In this document: positions 52,622 through 61,359 of the stretch, piece after piece
How the letters are laid out: every line of letters starts with the position of its first letter
Position numbering within the stretch: position 1 is the first letter of the stretch
Source of the DNA: AP-15 sp963724435
GTDB taxonomy: Bacteria > Pseudomonadota > Alphaproteobacteria > ATCC43930 > CGMCC-115725
Assembly: GCA_963724435.1 (NCBI GenBank)
Contig: CAVRUN010000010.1
Span: 186,001 to 250,000, forward strand
Length of the DNA stretch: 64,000 bases
Reading direction: 5' to 3'
Notes under the pieces: generated by a model
What the model was told of the DNA's origin: nothing
Seen by the model: the letters and a program-made list of their open reading frames with translations, nothing else
Database searches by the model: none
Made by a program: the position numbers and the translations under genes

Positions 52622-53557
52622 ATGGCAGAAGCATCTCGGAAATTTACCGCGGGTCCGTTGGCGTTTGTCGTCCGGCACGAATTGTGGGACGGCAACATCC
52701 AGGATCATGCCGACCAGGGCGTCTCGATCGACGTGATGGCGGATGTCGGCGGAAAAGCGACGACCCTCCTACGGTTCAACTGCTTCGACATCGAAAAAAG
52801 TTATGAGTACGGGCCTGAAAATCCCGATCTGAAGGTCGCCGGGCCGGAAATGCTGGGCGGCGCCGCCCTGACGAACCTCTATCGGATGGATCCGATTACC
52901 GACGGGAACCCGATCGGCTGGACCATCAAGACTCTCGGAACCAAGCTGCCAAAAATGCTGGAGCGGTCGGGTTATCCGCAGATCGCCAAAGCGACCGAAA
53001 TGTCAGAGGTGCGGGACATCCTGCCCGATTTGGAAGCCTGCGCCCGCGAGCTCTATGCGACGAAGCGGAACACGGTCAAACACAACCGCGGCACGCACAT
53101 CTTCGAAGCCGGCAACATCCGGTTCGGGCTCGAGATGAGGCGGCTGCCGATGGGCGATGGCGGTCTCGCGATCCATGTCCTCGCCGATATCGGCGGCACG
53201 CCGGGCAAGCACTATACCGAAGAGACCGAGCTTCTGGCGTTCGATCACTTCTGGAACGGTGCGCATTACCACTATGGCCCGCGAAACAAGAACCACCGGA
53301 TCTATTGGGACCGGACATTGGTCGAAGATCCGCTGGCCTGGACATTGGAGCAGTTCGAGACCGGAAAGTTGCGGGTGATGATCGAGCGCGCCGGTTATCC
53401 GGGGATCGCGGCCGATCTCGACGCGGAAAAGATCGCCTCCGTGTTTCCGGCGATGAAGAAGCAGGCGCTTGAGATGTGGGAGGAAGGTCGGCGGTTGACC
53501 GGTCACCCCGGCCTGCCATTGGAGCCGACCCCGAACCTCGCCGCTGCCGCCGAGTAA
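52622..53557 (+). CDS. hypothetical protein with an internal duplication
   Basis: A 311-aa soluble protein built of two similar halves (about residues 33-121 and 180-262). Both contain ADxGG, a LLxFxxF strand, YxYGPxN, a PxxWTxK or LxxWTL step and MxERxGYPxIA (compare YEYGPENPDL and YHYGPRNKNH; KMLERSGYPQIA and VMIERAGYPGIA). I recognise no named family; an all-beta or alpha/beta binding protein is likely. The ATG follows AAAGGAG, and a terminator follows the gene, so it is a single-gene transcript. Confidence 0.75.
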   Translation: MAEASRKFTAGPLAFVVRHELWDGNIQDHADQGVSIDVMADVGGKATTLLRFNCFDIEKSYEYGPENPDLKVAGPEMLGGAALTNLYRMDPITDGNPIGWTIKTLGTKLPKMLERSGYPQIAKATEMSEVRDILPDLEACARELYATKRNTVKHNRGTHIFEAGNIRFGLEMRRLPMGDGGLAIHVLADIGGTPGKHYTEETELLAFDHFWNGAHYHYGPRNKNHRIYWDRTLVEDPLAWTLEQFETGKLRVMIERAGYPGIAADLDAEKIASVFPAMKKQALEMWEEGRRLTGHPGLPLEPTPNLAAAAE

Positions 53558-53612
53558 AGCTAGGCAAACCACACGATGCAGGGAGTTAGTCTCTGCGTCG
53601 TCGGCCTCCAAA

Positions 53613-53645
53613 CAACCCGGCCCACGCGGCCGGGTTGTTTTCTTT
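53613..53645 (+). terminator. rho-independent terminator
   Basis: CAACCCGGCC at 53613-53622 pairs with GGCCGGGTTG at 53628-53637 around a five-base loop, followed by TTTTCTTT. It ends the transcript of the duplicated-domain gene. Confidence 0.92.
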
Positions 53646-53754
53646 AGGTCAGCCGCTAACGACGCGCCGAAGACAGCCTCGGGCGGACGCTGATGACGCG
53701 GTGTCCCATGAGCGTGTTCTGCTCCGGCAATACGAAGCGTGTTGAACGGCGCCG

Positions 53755-53770
53755 TGGTATACCATATACC
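53755..53770. promoter_or_regulatory. GntR-type operator TGGTATACCATATACC
   Basis: TGGTATACCA (53755-53764) is a perfect palindrome and is extended by ATATACC. It contains the GGTATA unit that FCD-family GntR regulators such as NanR bind in repeats. It lies 7 bases before the GntR start, so it is probably the site for autoregulation. Confidence 0.65.
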
Positions 53771-53776
53771 TAGCTT

Positions 53777-54517
53777 ATGACTGAGGTTACCTCACGCCCC
53801 AGCCCGACGCTCGATGTGCCGCGGCTCGACACCAGCACGAGCTTTCGCAAGGAAGCCTATGCCGCGCTGAAGCGGGCGATCACCGCGATGGATATCTACG
53901 ACCATCCGCAAGAGATCCGGCTCGACGAGCGCCGGCTCTCCGACGGACTCGGGGTCAGCCGCACGCCGATCCGCGAGGCGATGACGTTGCTCGAGCAGGA
54001 AGGTTTTGTCCGCACCCGCCCGCGCCGCGGCATCTTTGTCGTGCGCAAATCGAAGCGCGAGATCGTCGAGATGATCACGGTCATGGCGGCGCTCGAAAGC
54101 ATGGCGGCCCGGCTCGCCGCCGAACGCGCGACGCTGGCAGATATTGCCGAACTGCACCGCTTGATGGACCGGTTTCGTGATGGGGCCGGCAATCCGCAGA
54201 GCGGGGCCGATGGGCTGGGCGATTACTCGGATGCGAACATCGCCTTTCACCAGGCGATTATCAAAGCGAGCGGTTGTGCCCTGCTCGCTGAAATGACCGA
54301 AAACCCGTTTATCCACATGCGCGCGATCCGCAAGATCACGATCCATCAGGAAAACCGGGCGGAGCGCTCGATAATCGACCATATGAAAATCATCGAAGCC
54401 ATCGAGCGGCGCGACCCCGAACTCTCCGAGCGGTTGGCGCGTGAGCACACGCTGGGGCTTGCGGCGCATGTCGAGCGTCACGGGGATTTTCTCGATATGA
54501 TCCCTGGGAATAGCTGA
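53777..54517 (+). CDS. GntR family (FCD) transcriptional regulator
   Basis: A 246-aa FadR-like regulator. The wing-helix DNA-binding part has EAYAALKRAITAMDIYDHPQ and SDGLGVSRTPIREAMTLLEQ; the helical FCD ligand domain follows (IVEMITVMAALESMAARLAA, DANIAFHQAIIKASG with its metal or acid ligands). FCD regulators often sense the acids whose genes they control; here it stands directly before frc, so an oxalate- or formate-linked signal is possible. Inferred. Confidence 0.9.
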   Translation: MTEVTSRPSPTLDVPRLDTSTSFRKEAYAALKRAITAMDIYDHPQEIRLDERRLSDGLGVSRTPIREAMTLLEQEGFVRTRPRRGIFVVRKSKREIVEMITVMAALESMAARLAAERATLADIAELHRLMDRFRDGAGNPQSGADGLGDYSDANIAFHQAIIKASGCALLAEMTENPFIHMRAIRKITIHQENRAERSIIDHMKIIEAIERRDPELSERLAREHTLGLAAHVERHGDFLDMIPGNS

Positions 54518-54558
54518 GGGTTTTGGCGCGCGTTGAACTAGACAACGTCCAAGTGCCG

Positions 54559-54576
54559 TCCCGGCGTGGGCCGGGA
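54559..54576. repeat. GC-rich hairpin upstream of frc
   Basis: TCCCGGC at 54559-54565 pairs with GCCGGGA at 54570-54576. It lies about 70 bases before the frc start and may be a dispersed palindrome or the end of the GntR transcript; no T-run follows. Confidence 0.55.
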
Positions 54577-54647
54577 ACCGCCGCTTAGTGTCAAGCGGTT
54601 GAACGATAGGTCCGGGCCTTGGCCGAGACGACCATTGGAGGCAATGA

Positions 54648-55877
54648 ATGAGTAAAGCGCTTGAAGGTGTAACCATTCTCGATTTCGGCCATGTCCAGGC
54701 AGGCCCGACCGCGACCCAGCTGTTGGCGTGGATGGGCGCCGATGTGATCAAGATCGAGATGCCGGGGCGCGGCGATATCACCCGCGGCCAATTGCAGGAC
54801 GTCAAAGGCGCCGATAGCCTTTACTTCACGATGCTTAATTCGAACAAGCGCAGCATCACCGTCAACCTAAAGGCGCCGGGCGGCCGCAAGATCATCGAGG
54901 ATTTGGTCAAGCGCTGCGATGTGATCCTCGAAAATTTTGGGCCAGGTGTTCTCGATCGCCAGGGCTTTACCTGGGAGCGTTTCCAGGAGTTGAACCCGCG
55001 CGTTATCTACGCCTCGATCAAAGGCTTTGGACCCGGCCCCTACGCCGATTGCAAGGCCTATGAGAACGTCGCGCAATGCATGGGCGGTTCGGCCAGCACC
55101 ACGGGCTGGGACGACGGCCCGCCGACCGTCACCGGCGCGCAGATCGGCGATAGCGGCACCGGCGTGCACACGGTTGCCGGTATTCTGGCGGCGCTGTTTC
55201 AGCGCGAGCGCACCGGCAAGGGCCAGCGCGTCGAAGTTGCGATGACCGACGCGGTGCTGAATTTGTGCCGGGTCAAGATGCGCGACCAGCAGCGGCTGCA
55301 GCACGGGCCCCTGGCGGAATATCCGAACGAGGAATTTGGCGACGAGGTGCCGCGCGCCGGCAACGCGTCGGGCGGCGGCCAGCCGGGATCGGCGTTGCGC
55401 TGCGCACCGGGCGGCCCCAATGACTGGGTCTATGTAATCATCCAGCCGACCTGTTGGGAGCCGCTGATGAAGCTCGCCGGTCGGCCGGAACTGATCGATG
55501 ACCCGGCTTATGCCACCCCGCAAGCACGTTTGCCGAAGATCCCGGAATGCTTCTCGATTATCGAGAAGTGGACAATGACCAAGACCAAGTTCGAGGTCAT
55601 GGCGGCGCTGAACGACGTCGACGTGCCGTGCGGCCCGATCTTGTCGATGAAGGATATTTACGAGGACAAATCGCTGTATGAGCGCGGCTATCTCGTCGAA
55701 CTCGATCACCCAACCCGTGGCCGCTATGTCCAGGTTGGCTCGCCGATAAACCTTTCCAACTCGCCGATCGAGGTAAAGCGCTCACCATTGCTCGGCGAGC
55801 ACACCGAGGAGATCCTCGGCTGGCTCGGCTACGGCAAAGACGAGATCGCCAAATTGCGCGAGGAGAAGGCGGTTTAG
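54648..55877 (+). CDS. frc: formyl-CoA transferase (formyl-CoA:oxalate CoA-transferase)
   Basis: A 409-aa class III CoA-transferase very like the Oxalobacter enzyme: LDFGHVQAGPTATQLLAWMG, ADSLYFTMLNSNKRSI, ENFGPGVLDRQGFTWE and the glycine loop NASGGGQPGS. The catalytic aspartate is D168 in AQIGDSGTG, equivalent to D169 of the Oxalobacter enzyme. It moves CoA from formyl-CoA to oxalate, releasing formate; oxalyl-CoA decarboxylase would be needed for a full cycle and is not in this window. It precedes the FdsGB gene on the same strand, which could remove the formate. Confidence 0.9.
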   Translation: MSKALEGVTILDFGHVQAGPTATQLLAWMGADVIKIEMPGRGDITRGQLQDVKGADSLYFTMLNSNKRSITVNLKAPGGRKIIEDLVKRCDVILENFGPGVLDRQGFTWERFQELNPRVIYASIKGFGPGPYADCKAYENVAQCMGGSASTTGWDDGPPTVTGAQIGDSGTGVHTVAGILAALFQRERTGKGQRVEVAMTDAVLNLCRVKMRDQQRLQHGPLAEYPNEEFGDEVPRAGNASGGGQPGSALRCAPGGPNDWVYVIIQPTCWEPLMKLAGRPELIDDPAYATPQARLPKIPECFSIIEKWTMTKTKFEVMAALNDVDVPCGPILSMKDIYEDKSLYERGYLVELDHPTRGRYVQVGSPINLSNSPIEVKRSPLLGEHTEEILGWLGYGKDEIAKLREEKAV

Positions 55878-55985
55878 TGCGTGCGTTCTCGGTGTAGGAT
55901 GGGCTGAGCGCCGCGAAGCCCATCGCGCCGTCAAAGTGGGGAGCGCTCGGCTCGACCCACGCTAAAAGTTGACCGGATCACCAAT

Positions 55986-57686
55986 ATGCGTTCCCAGGCG
56001 ACACACGACCGCCGCATTCACCCGGGCTCGGGGCGCCGGCGCGGTCTCGACCATCCCAAAGGCCGCCAGGTCGATCCGGCAGCTTTGGAAGATATTCAGG
56101 CATTGCTCGGTGATCGCGAGCGCCGGCGCGACCTGCTGATCGAGCATCTGCATTTGCTGCAGGATCATTTTGGTTGCCTGCATGCACGCCATCTGGCGGC
56201 GCTCGCCGAAGAGATGCGGCTGGCGCTGGTCGAGGTCTACGAGGTCGCCTCGTTCTACGCCCATTTCGACATCGTCATGGACGACGAGAAGCCGCCGCCC
56301 CCGGTCACGGTGCGGGTGTGCGATAGCCTCAGCTGCGAGCTTGCCGGCGCTCAGCAACTGCTGAGCGAGCTGCAGACCCGGCTCGGCGACAATTTCAGGG
56401 TCGTGCGCGCGCCGTGCATGGGCGGCTGCCATCGCGCGCCGGTGGTGGCGATCGGCCATGCGTTGCACGAGCATGCCACTCCCGCTTCGGTGACAAGCGC
56501 GGTCGCAGCCGGCGCGACCCACCCGGAAGTTCCAGCTTATATTGATCTCGACGCCTACTGCGCCGCGGGTGGCTACCGCCTGCTGCAGTCCTGCCTGGCC
56601 GGCGAGCGTAGCCGCGATGAGGTCATCGCAGCGCTCGAGCATTCGGGGCTGCGCGGGTTGGGCGGCGCCGGGTTTCCGACCGGGCGCAAATGGCGGCTGG
56701 TGTGCCAGGAGCCGGGTCCGCGGCTGCTAGCGGTCAATGGCGATGAGGGCGAGCCGGGCACCTTTAAGGACCGCTATTTCCTCGAAACCGACCCGCACCG
56801 CTTTCTCGAAGGCATGCTGATCGCCGCCTGGATCGTCGAGTCGGCCGACATTTATATCTATCTGCGCGACGAATACCCGCAATGCCTCACAATCCTGGAG
56901 CGGGAGATCGCTGCGATTGACAAGGCCGGTCTCGCGGCCAACACCCAAATCCACCTGCGCCGTGGCGCCGGTGCTTATATCTGCGGCGAAGAATCGGCAA
57001 TGCTCGAAAGCATCGAGGGCAAGCGCGGGCTGCCGCGGCAGCGCCCGCCATTTCCGGCACAGGTCGGGCTGTTTGGCCGACCGACCCTGTGCAACAACAT
57101 CGAAACACTGTACTGGGTGCGCGACATCGTCGAGAAGGGCGCCGAGTGGTTTACCGGTCATGGCCGCAACGGCCGCAAGGGGCTGCGGACCTTCTCGGTG
57201 TCAGGGCGGGTGCGTGATCCCGGTGTCAAGCTGGCACCCGCCGGGATTACTGCGCGCCAACTGATCGACGAGTATTGCGGCGGCATGGCCGAGGGCCATA
57301 GCTTCAAAGGCTACCTGCCGGGCGGTGCCTCAGGTGGCATCTTGCCGGCTGCGATGGCCGACCTGCCGCTCGATTTCGGGACCCTCGAACAATATGGCTG
57401 CTTTACCGGGTCGGGCGCGGTTGTCGTTTTGTCGGATAAGGACGACATGCGGGCGGTGGCGCTAAACCTGTTGCGCTTTTTCGAGGACGAAAGCTGCGGG
57501 CAATGCACGCCGTGCCGCGCCGGAACCGAAAAGGCGGTCAAACTGATGACCGCACCACATTGGGACGAGGCATTGCTGGACGAATTGACCCGCGTCATGG
57601 GCGACGCCTCGATCTGCGGCCTGGGCCAGGCGGCGATGAACCCGGTCAAGCAGGTCCTGAGCCACTTCCGCGCGGATCTCGCGTGA
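55986..57686 (+). CDS. NAD-dependent formate dehydrogenase FdsG-FdsB fused subunit
   Basis: A 566-aa fusion of the FdsG (NuoE-like) and FdsB (NuoF-like) subunits. The FdsG part (about 30-175) binds 2Fe-2S through CDSLSCELAGA and CMGGCHRAP. The FdsB part has the FMN/NADH site (GLGGAGFPTGRKW, NGDEGEPGTFKDR) and the C-terminal 4Fe-4S cysteines in ESCGQCTPCRAGT and SICGLGQ. It passes electrons from formate to NAD+. In most operons FdsG and FdsB are separate. It follows frc by 108 bases. Confidence 0.92.
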   Translation: MRSQATHDRRIHPGSGRRRGLDHPKGRQVDPAALEDIQALLGDRERRRDLLIEHLHLLQDHFGCLHARHLAALAEEMRLALVEVYEVASFYAHFDIVMDDEKPPPPVTVRVCDSLSCELAGAQQLLSELQTRLGDNFRVVRAPCMGGCHRAPVVAIGHALHEHATPASVTSAVAAGATHPEVPAYIDLDAYCAAGGYRLLQSCLAGERSRDEVIAALEHSGLRGLGGAGFPTGRKWRLVCQEPGPRLLAVNGDEGEPGTFKDRYFLETDPHRFLEGMLIAAWIVESADIYIYLRDEYPQCLTILEREIAAIDKAGLAANTQIHLRRGAGAYICGEESAMLESIEGKRGLPRQRPPFPAQVGLFGRPTLCNNIETLYWVRDIVEKGAEWFTGHGRNGRKGLRTFSVSGRVRDPGVKLAPAGITARQLIDEYCGGMAEGHSFKGYLPGGASGGILPAAMADLPLDFGTLEQYGCFTGSGAVVVLSDKDDMRAVALNLLRFFEDESCGQCTPCRAGTEKAVKLMTAPHWDEALLDELTRVMGDASICGLGQAAMNPVKQVLSHFRADLA

Positions 57687-57702
57687 GTGCCGGAAACCTC
57701 TC

Positions 57703-57786
57703 ATTCGTCACCCCGGCGCAAGCCGGGGCCTTTTGGTCCGCCATCGAACCGTCTGAAAAATGGGTCCAGGCCTTCGCTGGGATGAC
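57703..57786. repeat. dispersed palindromic repeat
   Basis: CCCCGGC at 57711-57717 pairs with GCCGGGG at 57722-57728, within a longer element bounded by TCGTCA and GATGAC. Same type as those at 37852 and 58264. It stands between FdsGB and the 138-aa gene. Confidence 0.75.
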
Positions 57787-57813
57787 TGTTTTTCTTGAGT
57801 ATCGAGTGTAGCG

Positions 57814-58230
57814 ATGACCGATCCGGTCCGCTCTCTGAACGCCGCCGACGAAGCCGCCCAAATACCCCGAGACACTTTATTGGCGGAGGAACTGGCCGGC
57901 GAAGATGTCATCGATATGGCGAACCTGACGACCGCTCAGACCGGTATCGCCGGGACGATTTTTATCTCGACCGCAATGGGTGCGCACAGCCCGCGCGTAA
58001 AGTACTTTTTGCAACCAGGCCGAACTCAGCCGAGCTTCTCGGTTTCGATTTCGGACGTGCCCGCTGTCGTCGCCAACAGCTTGCCGGCGCGCGTCGTTCG
58101 CCAGATATCGCCGCAGGTGATCCGCTGGGTCGCGCACAACAAGGATGTATTGCTGGCTTTCTGGGATCGTGGCGATACCTGGACACAGCCAGAGGTCAAC
58201 GATTTCATCCAAAACCTGCAGCGCCTGTGA
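57814..58230 (+). CDS. hypothetical protein inside the fds operon
   Basis: A 138-aa soluble protein (GIAGTIFISTAMGAHSPRVK, FSVSISDVPAVVANSLPARV, VIRWVAHNKDVLLAFWDRGD). I recognise no family and it does not look like FdsC or FdsD. It lies between the FdsGB and FdsA genes on the same strand and is flanked on both sides by dispersed palindromic repeats, which suggests it moved in as a unit. Its relation to formate oxidation is therefore doubtful. Confidence 0.75.
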   Translation: MTDPVRSLNAADEAAQIPRDTLLAEELAGEDVIDMANLTTAQTGIAGTIFISTAMGAHSPRVKYFLQPGRTQPSFSVSISDVPAVVANSLPARVVRQISPQVIRWVAHNKDVLLAFWDRGDTWTQPEVNDFIQNLQRL

Positions 58231-58263
58231 TCCGTCCACAAGCAAACTTCTCGCCATACTCAC

Positions 58264-58292
58264 TCGTCACTCCCGCGTCCGCGGGGGCGACG
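58264..58292. repeat. dispersed palindromic repeat
   Basis: TCCCGC and GCGGGG pair around GTCC, inside CGTC...GACG outer arms. It follows the 138-aa gene and precedes fdsA, mirroring the element at 57703. Confidence 0.65.
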
Positions 58293-58315
58293 GATTGGAC
58301 AATTGGGAACGGGAA

Positions 58316-61081
58316 ATGACCGATCCGATCCGCTTTACCCTCGACGGCGAAGAGGTCGAGGCCGCGCCGGCCGAAACCATTTGGCAGGTCGCCAACCGCC
58401 TCGGCACCGAGATTCCGCATCTGTGCTGGCTGCCGCAACCCGGCTATCGCGCCGACGGCAATTGCCGCGCCTGCATGGTCGAGATTGAGGGCGAGCGGGT
58501 CCTCGCCGCCTCGTGCGTGCGCCGGCCGACCCCGGGCATGAAGGTGCAGACCGCGAGCGAACGCGCCCGCGCCTCGCGCAAGCTGGTGTTCGAATTGCTA
58601 GTCGGCGACCAGCCGGCGCGGGCCGCATCGCACGACCCCCAATCGCGTTTCTGGCAATGGGCCGACCGGCTTGGGGTCGAGGAGAGCCGGTTTCCGCGGC
58701 ACTCGGCGCCGGCGCCCGACCGCAGCCATCCGGCGATGGCGGTGCAGCTCGATGCCTGCATCCAATGCAATCTTTGCGTCCGCGCCTGTCGTGAGGTCCA
58801 GGTCAATGACGTAATCGGCATGGCGGCGCGCGGCCATCATGAAAAGATCGTCTTTGATTTCGACGACCCGATGGGCAACAGCACCTGCGTCGCCTGCGGC
58901 GAATGCGTCCAGGCTTGTCCGACCGGCGCCTTGATGCCGGCGAGCTTGGTCGACGCCAACGGGCTCTATGCCAATGCCCCCGACCGCGAAGTCGACAGCG
59001 TGTGCCCGTATTGCGGCGTCGGTTGTCAGCTGACTTACAAGATCCGCGACGATCATATCGTCGCGGTCGACGGCCGCGATGGTCCTGCCAATCACAACCG
59101 GCTCTGCGTCAAGGGCCGCTTTGGTTTTGACTATGTCCACCATCCGGACCGGTTGACCGAGCCGTTGGTCCGCAAGGAAGGCGTCTCAAAGCACGACACA
59201 GATATCGACCCGGCCAACCCGTACACGCATTTTCGCAAAGCGAGCTGGGAGGAAGCGCTCGACCTCGCCGCGTCAGGCTTGAAGCGCATCCGCGACCGTG
59301 AGGGGAAACGCGCGCTCGCCGGGTTCGGGTCGGCCAAGGGGACGAACGAGGAGGCCTATCTCTTCCAAAAGTTGGTGCGCACCGGCTTTGGCAGCAACAA
59401 TGTCGACCATTGCACCCGGCTTTGCCATGCCTCGTCGGTCGCCGCGTTGATGGAAGGGATCGGATCGGGCGCCGTCACCGCACCCTTTACCGCCGCCGGC
59501 GATGCCGATGTGATCGTTGTGATCGGTGCGCGCCCGACCGAAAACCACCCGGTGGCCGCCACTTTCTTCAAGCAGGCGGCAAAGCGCGGCGCCCAGGTTT
59601 TTGTGATGGACCCGCGCGGCCACACGCTGACACGGCACGCGACGGCAACCCTGCGCTTCAGCCCCGGCCGGGATGTCGCGATGCTGAACGCGCTGCTTTA
59701 CACGATCATCGAGGAGGGTCTTTACGACCGGCAGTACGTCCAGGCACACACCGAGGATTTCGACAAACTGCGCGAGCACATCCGCGATTATCCGCCGGAA
59801 AAGATGGCCGAGATTTGCGGCATCGACGCGGCCACCTTGCGCCATGTCGCACGCACCTATGCCCGTGCCGAGCGCGCAATCATCTTTTGGGGCATGGGCA
59901 TCTCGCAGCATGTCCATGGGACCGACAATGCACGGTGCCTGATTGCGCTTGCCCTGATTACCGGCCAAGTCGGCAGGCCCGGCACTGGGCTGCACCCGCT
60001 GCGTGGTCAGAACAACGTGCAGGGCGCCTCCGATGCCGGGCTGATCCCGATGGTCTACCCCGATTACCAATCGGTCGAGGACCCCGACGTTCGCGCCAAA
60101 TTTGAGGATTTGTGGCAGACCCCGCTCGATGACAAGCGCGGGCTGACCGTGGTCGAGATTATGGACGCGGTGCATCGCGACGAGATCAAGGGCATGTACA
60201 TCATGGGCGAGAACCCGGCGATGTCGGACCCCGATGTGAACCATGCGCGCGAGGCGTTGGCTAAGCTCGAACATCTCGTCGTCCAAGATCTGTTCCTGAC
60301 CGAAACCGCGAAATACGCCGACATCGTGTTGCCGGCCTCGGCCTGGCCGGAGAAGGACGGCACCGTCTCCAACACCAATCGCCAGGTGCAGATGGGCCGC
60401 CGGGCATTGCCGATGCCGGGCAATGCGCGCGAGGATCTGTGGATCATCCAGGAAATCGCCCGCCGCATCGGGCTCGATTGGGCCTATGCCGGACCAGCCG
60501 ATGTTTTTGCCGAAATGACGCTGGCGATGCCGTCGCTCGACAACATCACCTGGGAGCGGCTGGAGCGCGAAAGCTCGGTGACCTATCCCTGCGACGCTCC
60601 CGATCAGCCGGGCAACGAGATTGTCTTTGGCGACGGTTTTCCGACGGCCTCGGGGCGCGGCCGTCTCGTCCCGGCGGCGATCATCCCACCCGCCGAAGAA
60701 CCCGATGCCGATTACCCGATGGTATTGACGACCGGCCGCCAGCTCGAACATTGGCACACCGGGGCGATGACCCGGCGCGCCAGCGTGCTCGACGAGATCG
60801 AGCCCGAAGCGGTGGCGAGCCTCGCCCCGGCCGAATTGCGCCGGCTCGGTATCGCAGCCGGCGACCCGGTGCGCGTCACCACCCGCCGCGGCGCGATCGA
60901 ATTAAAGGCGCGTGCCGACAGCGCGGTGGCGCCGGGAATGGTGTTCATCCCGTTCTGCTACGCCGAGGCCGCCGCCAACATCCTGACCAACCCGCAGCTC
61001 GACCCAGTCGGGAAAATCCCCGAATTCAAGTTCTGCGCCGCCAAGGTCGAACCCGCCGAACTCCGCACCGCCGCGGAGTAG
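58316..61081 (+). CDS. formate dehydrogenase alpha subunit, Cys type (FdsA/FdhF-like)
   Basis: A 921-aa molybdenum enzyme. The N-terminal 2Fe-2S domain is LCWLPQPGYRADGNCRACM with SCVRRPTPG; then two 4Fe-4S motifs, CIQCNLCVRACRE and CVACGECVQACPTGAL; then the Mo domain with CPYCGVGCQLTY. The Mo ligand is a cysteine in DHCTRLCHASSVAALMEG, in contrast to the selenocysteine of the other formate dehydrogenase in this window. With FdsGB it forms the soluble NAD-dependent enzyme. ATG at 58316; the earlier open frame is not conserved. Confidence 0.94.
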   Translation: MTDPIRFTLDGEEVEAAPAETIWQVANRLGTEIPHLCWLPQPGYRADGNCRACMVEIEGERVLAASCVRRPTPGMKVQTASERARASRKLVFELLVGDQPARAASHDPQSRFWQWADRLGVEESRFPRHSAPAPDRSHPAMAVQLDACIQCNLCVRACREVQVNDVIGMAARGHHEKIVFDFDDPMGNSTCVACGECVQACPTGALMPASLVDANGLYANAPDREVDSVCPYCGVGCQLTYKIRDDHIVAVDGRDGPANHNRLCVKGRFGFDYVHHPDRLTEPLVRKEGVSKHDTDIDPANPYTHFRKASWEEALDLAASGLKRIRDREGKRALAGFGSAKGTNEEAYLFQKLVRTGFGSNNVDHCTRLCHASSVAALMEGIGSGAVTAPFTAAGDADVIVVIGARPTENHPVAATFFKQAAKRGAQVFVMDPRGHTLTRHATATLRFSPGRDVAMLNALLYTIIEEGLYDRQYVQAHTEDFDKLREHIRDYPPEKMAEICGIDAATLRHVARTYARAERAIIFWGMGISQHVHGTDNARCLIALALITGQVGRPGTGLHPLRGQNNVQGASDAGLIPMVYPDYQSVEDPDVRAKFEDLWQTPLDDKRGLTVVEIMDAVHRDEIKGMYIMGENPAMSDPDVNHAREALAKLEHLVVQDLFLTETAKYADIVLPASAWPEKDGTVSNTNRQVQMGRRALPMPGNAREDLWIIQEIARRIGLDWAYAGPADVFAEMTLAMPSLDNITWERLERESSVTYPCDAPDQPGNEIVFGDGFPTASGRGRLVPAAIIPPAEEPDADYPMVLTTGRQLEHWHTGAMTRRASVLDEIEPEAVASLAPAELRRLGIAAGDPVRVTTRRGAIELKARADSAVAPGMVFIPFCYAEAAANILTNPQLDPVGKIPEFKFCAAKVEPAELRTAAE

Positions 61082-61110
61082 GTGGGTAAGGCCACCCTTC
61101 CTGTCCGGCC

Positions 61111-61359
61111 ATGACGATGCCGTTCGATACGCTCAAGCTGGCGCGACGGCTCGAAGCGACCGGCTTCGCAGCGCAGCAGGCCGGCGACATGGCGGAGGCG
61201 ATCGCCGAAGCTCTGTCCGCGCTCGCCACCAAGGCCGATCTCGAAGCACTCGCTGCCGCTACAAAAGCCGATCTCGCCGCCTTGCGTGGCGAACTGAAGG
61301 CCGATATTGCCGCGTTGCGCGCCGAACTGAAGGCCGAATGCCGCTGCGCGCCGAATTGA
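61111..61359 (+). CDS. DUF1640/CCDC90-like coiled-coil membrane protein, frameshifted
   Basis: The N-terminal part of a DUF1640/CCDC90-type protein: MPFDTLKLARRLEATGFAAQ, then a helical stretch with repeated DLEALAA and ADIAALRAELKA units. The frame ends prematurely inside a repeat array, in CRCAPN, while another frame from 61362 gives the rest of the coiled coil and the terminal membrane segment. The third of four repeat units is 4 bases short, which breaks the frame. Confidence 0.8.
   Translation: MTMPFDTLKLARRLEATGFAAQQAGDMAEAIAEALSALATKADLEALAAATKADLAALRGELKADIAALRAELKAECRCAPN

Noticed and set aside
59273..60757. Long minus-strand open frame (494 codons) opposite fdsA
   Set aside because: It mirrors the codon pattern of the real plus-strand gene and shows no family likeness; typical GC-rich antisense frame.
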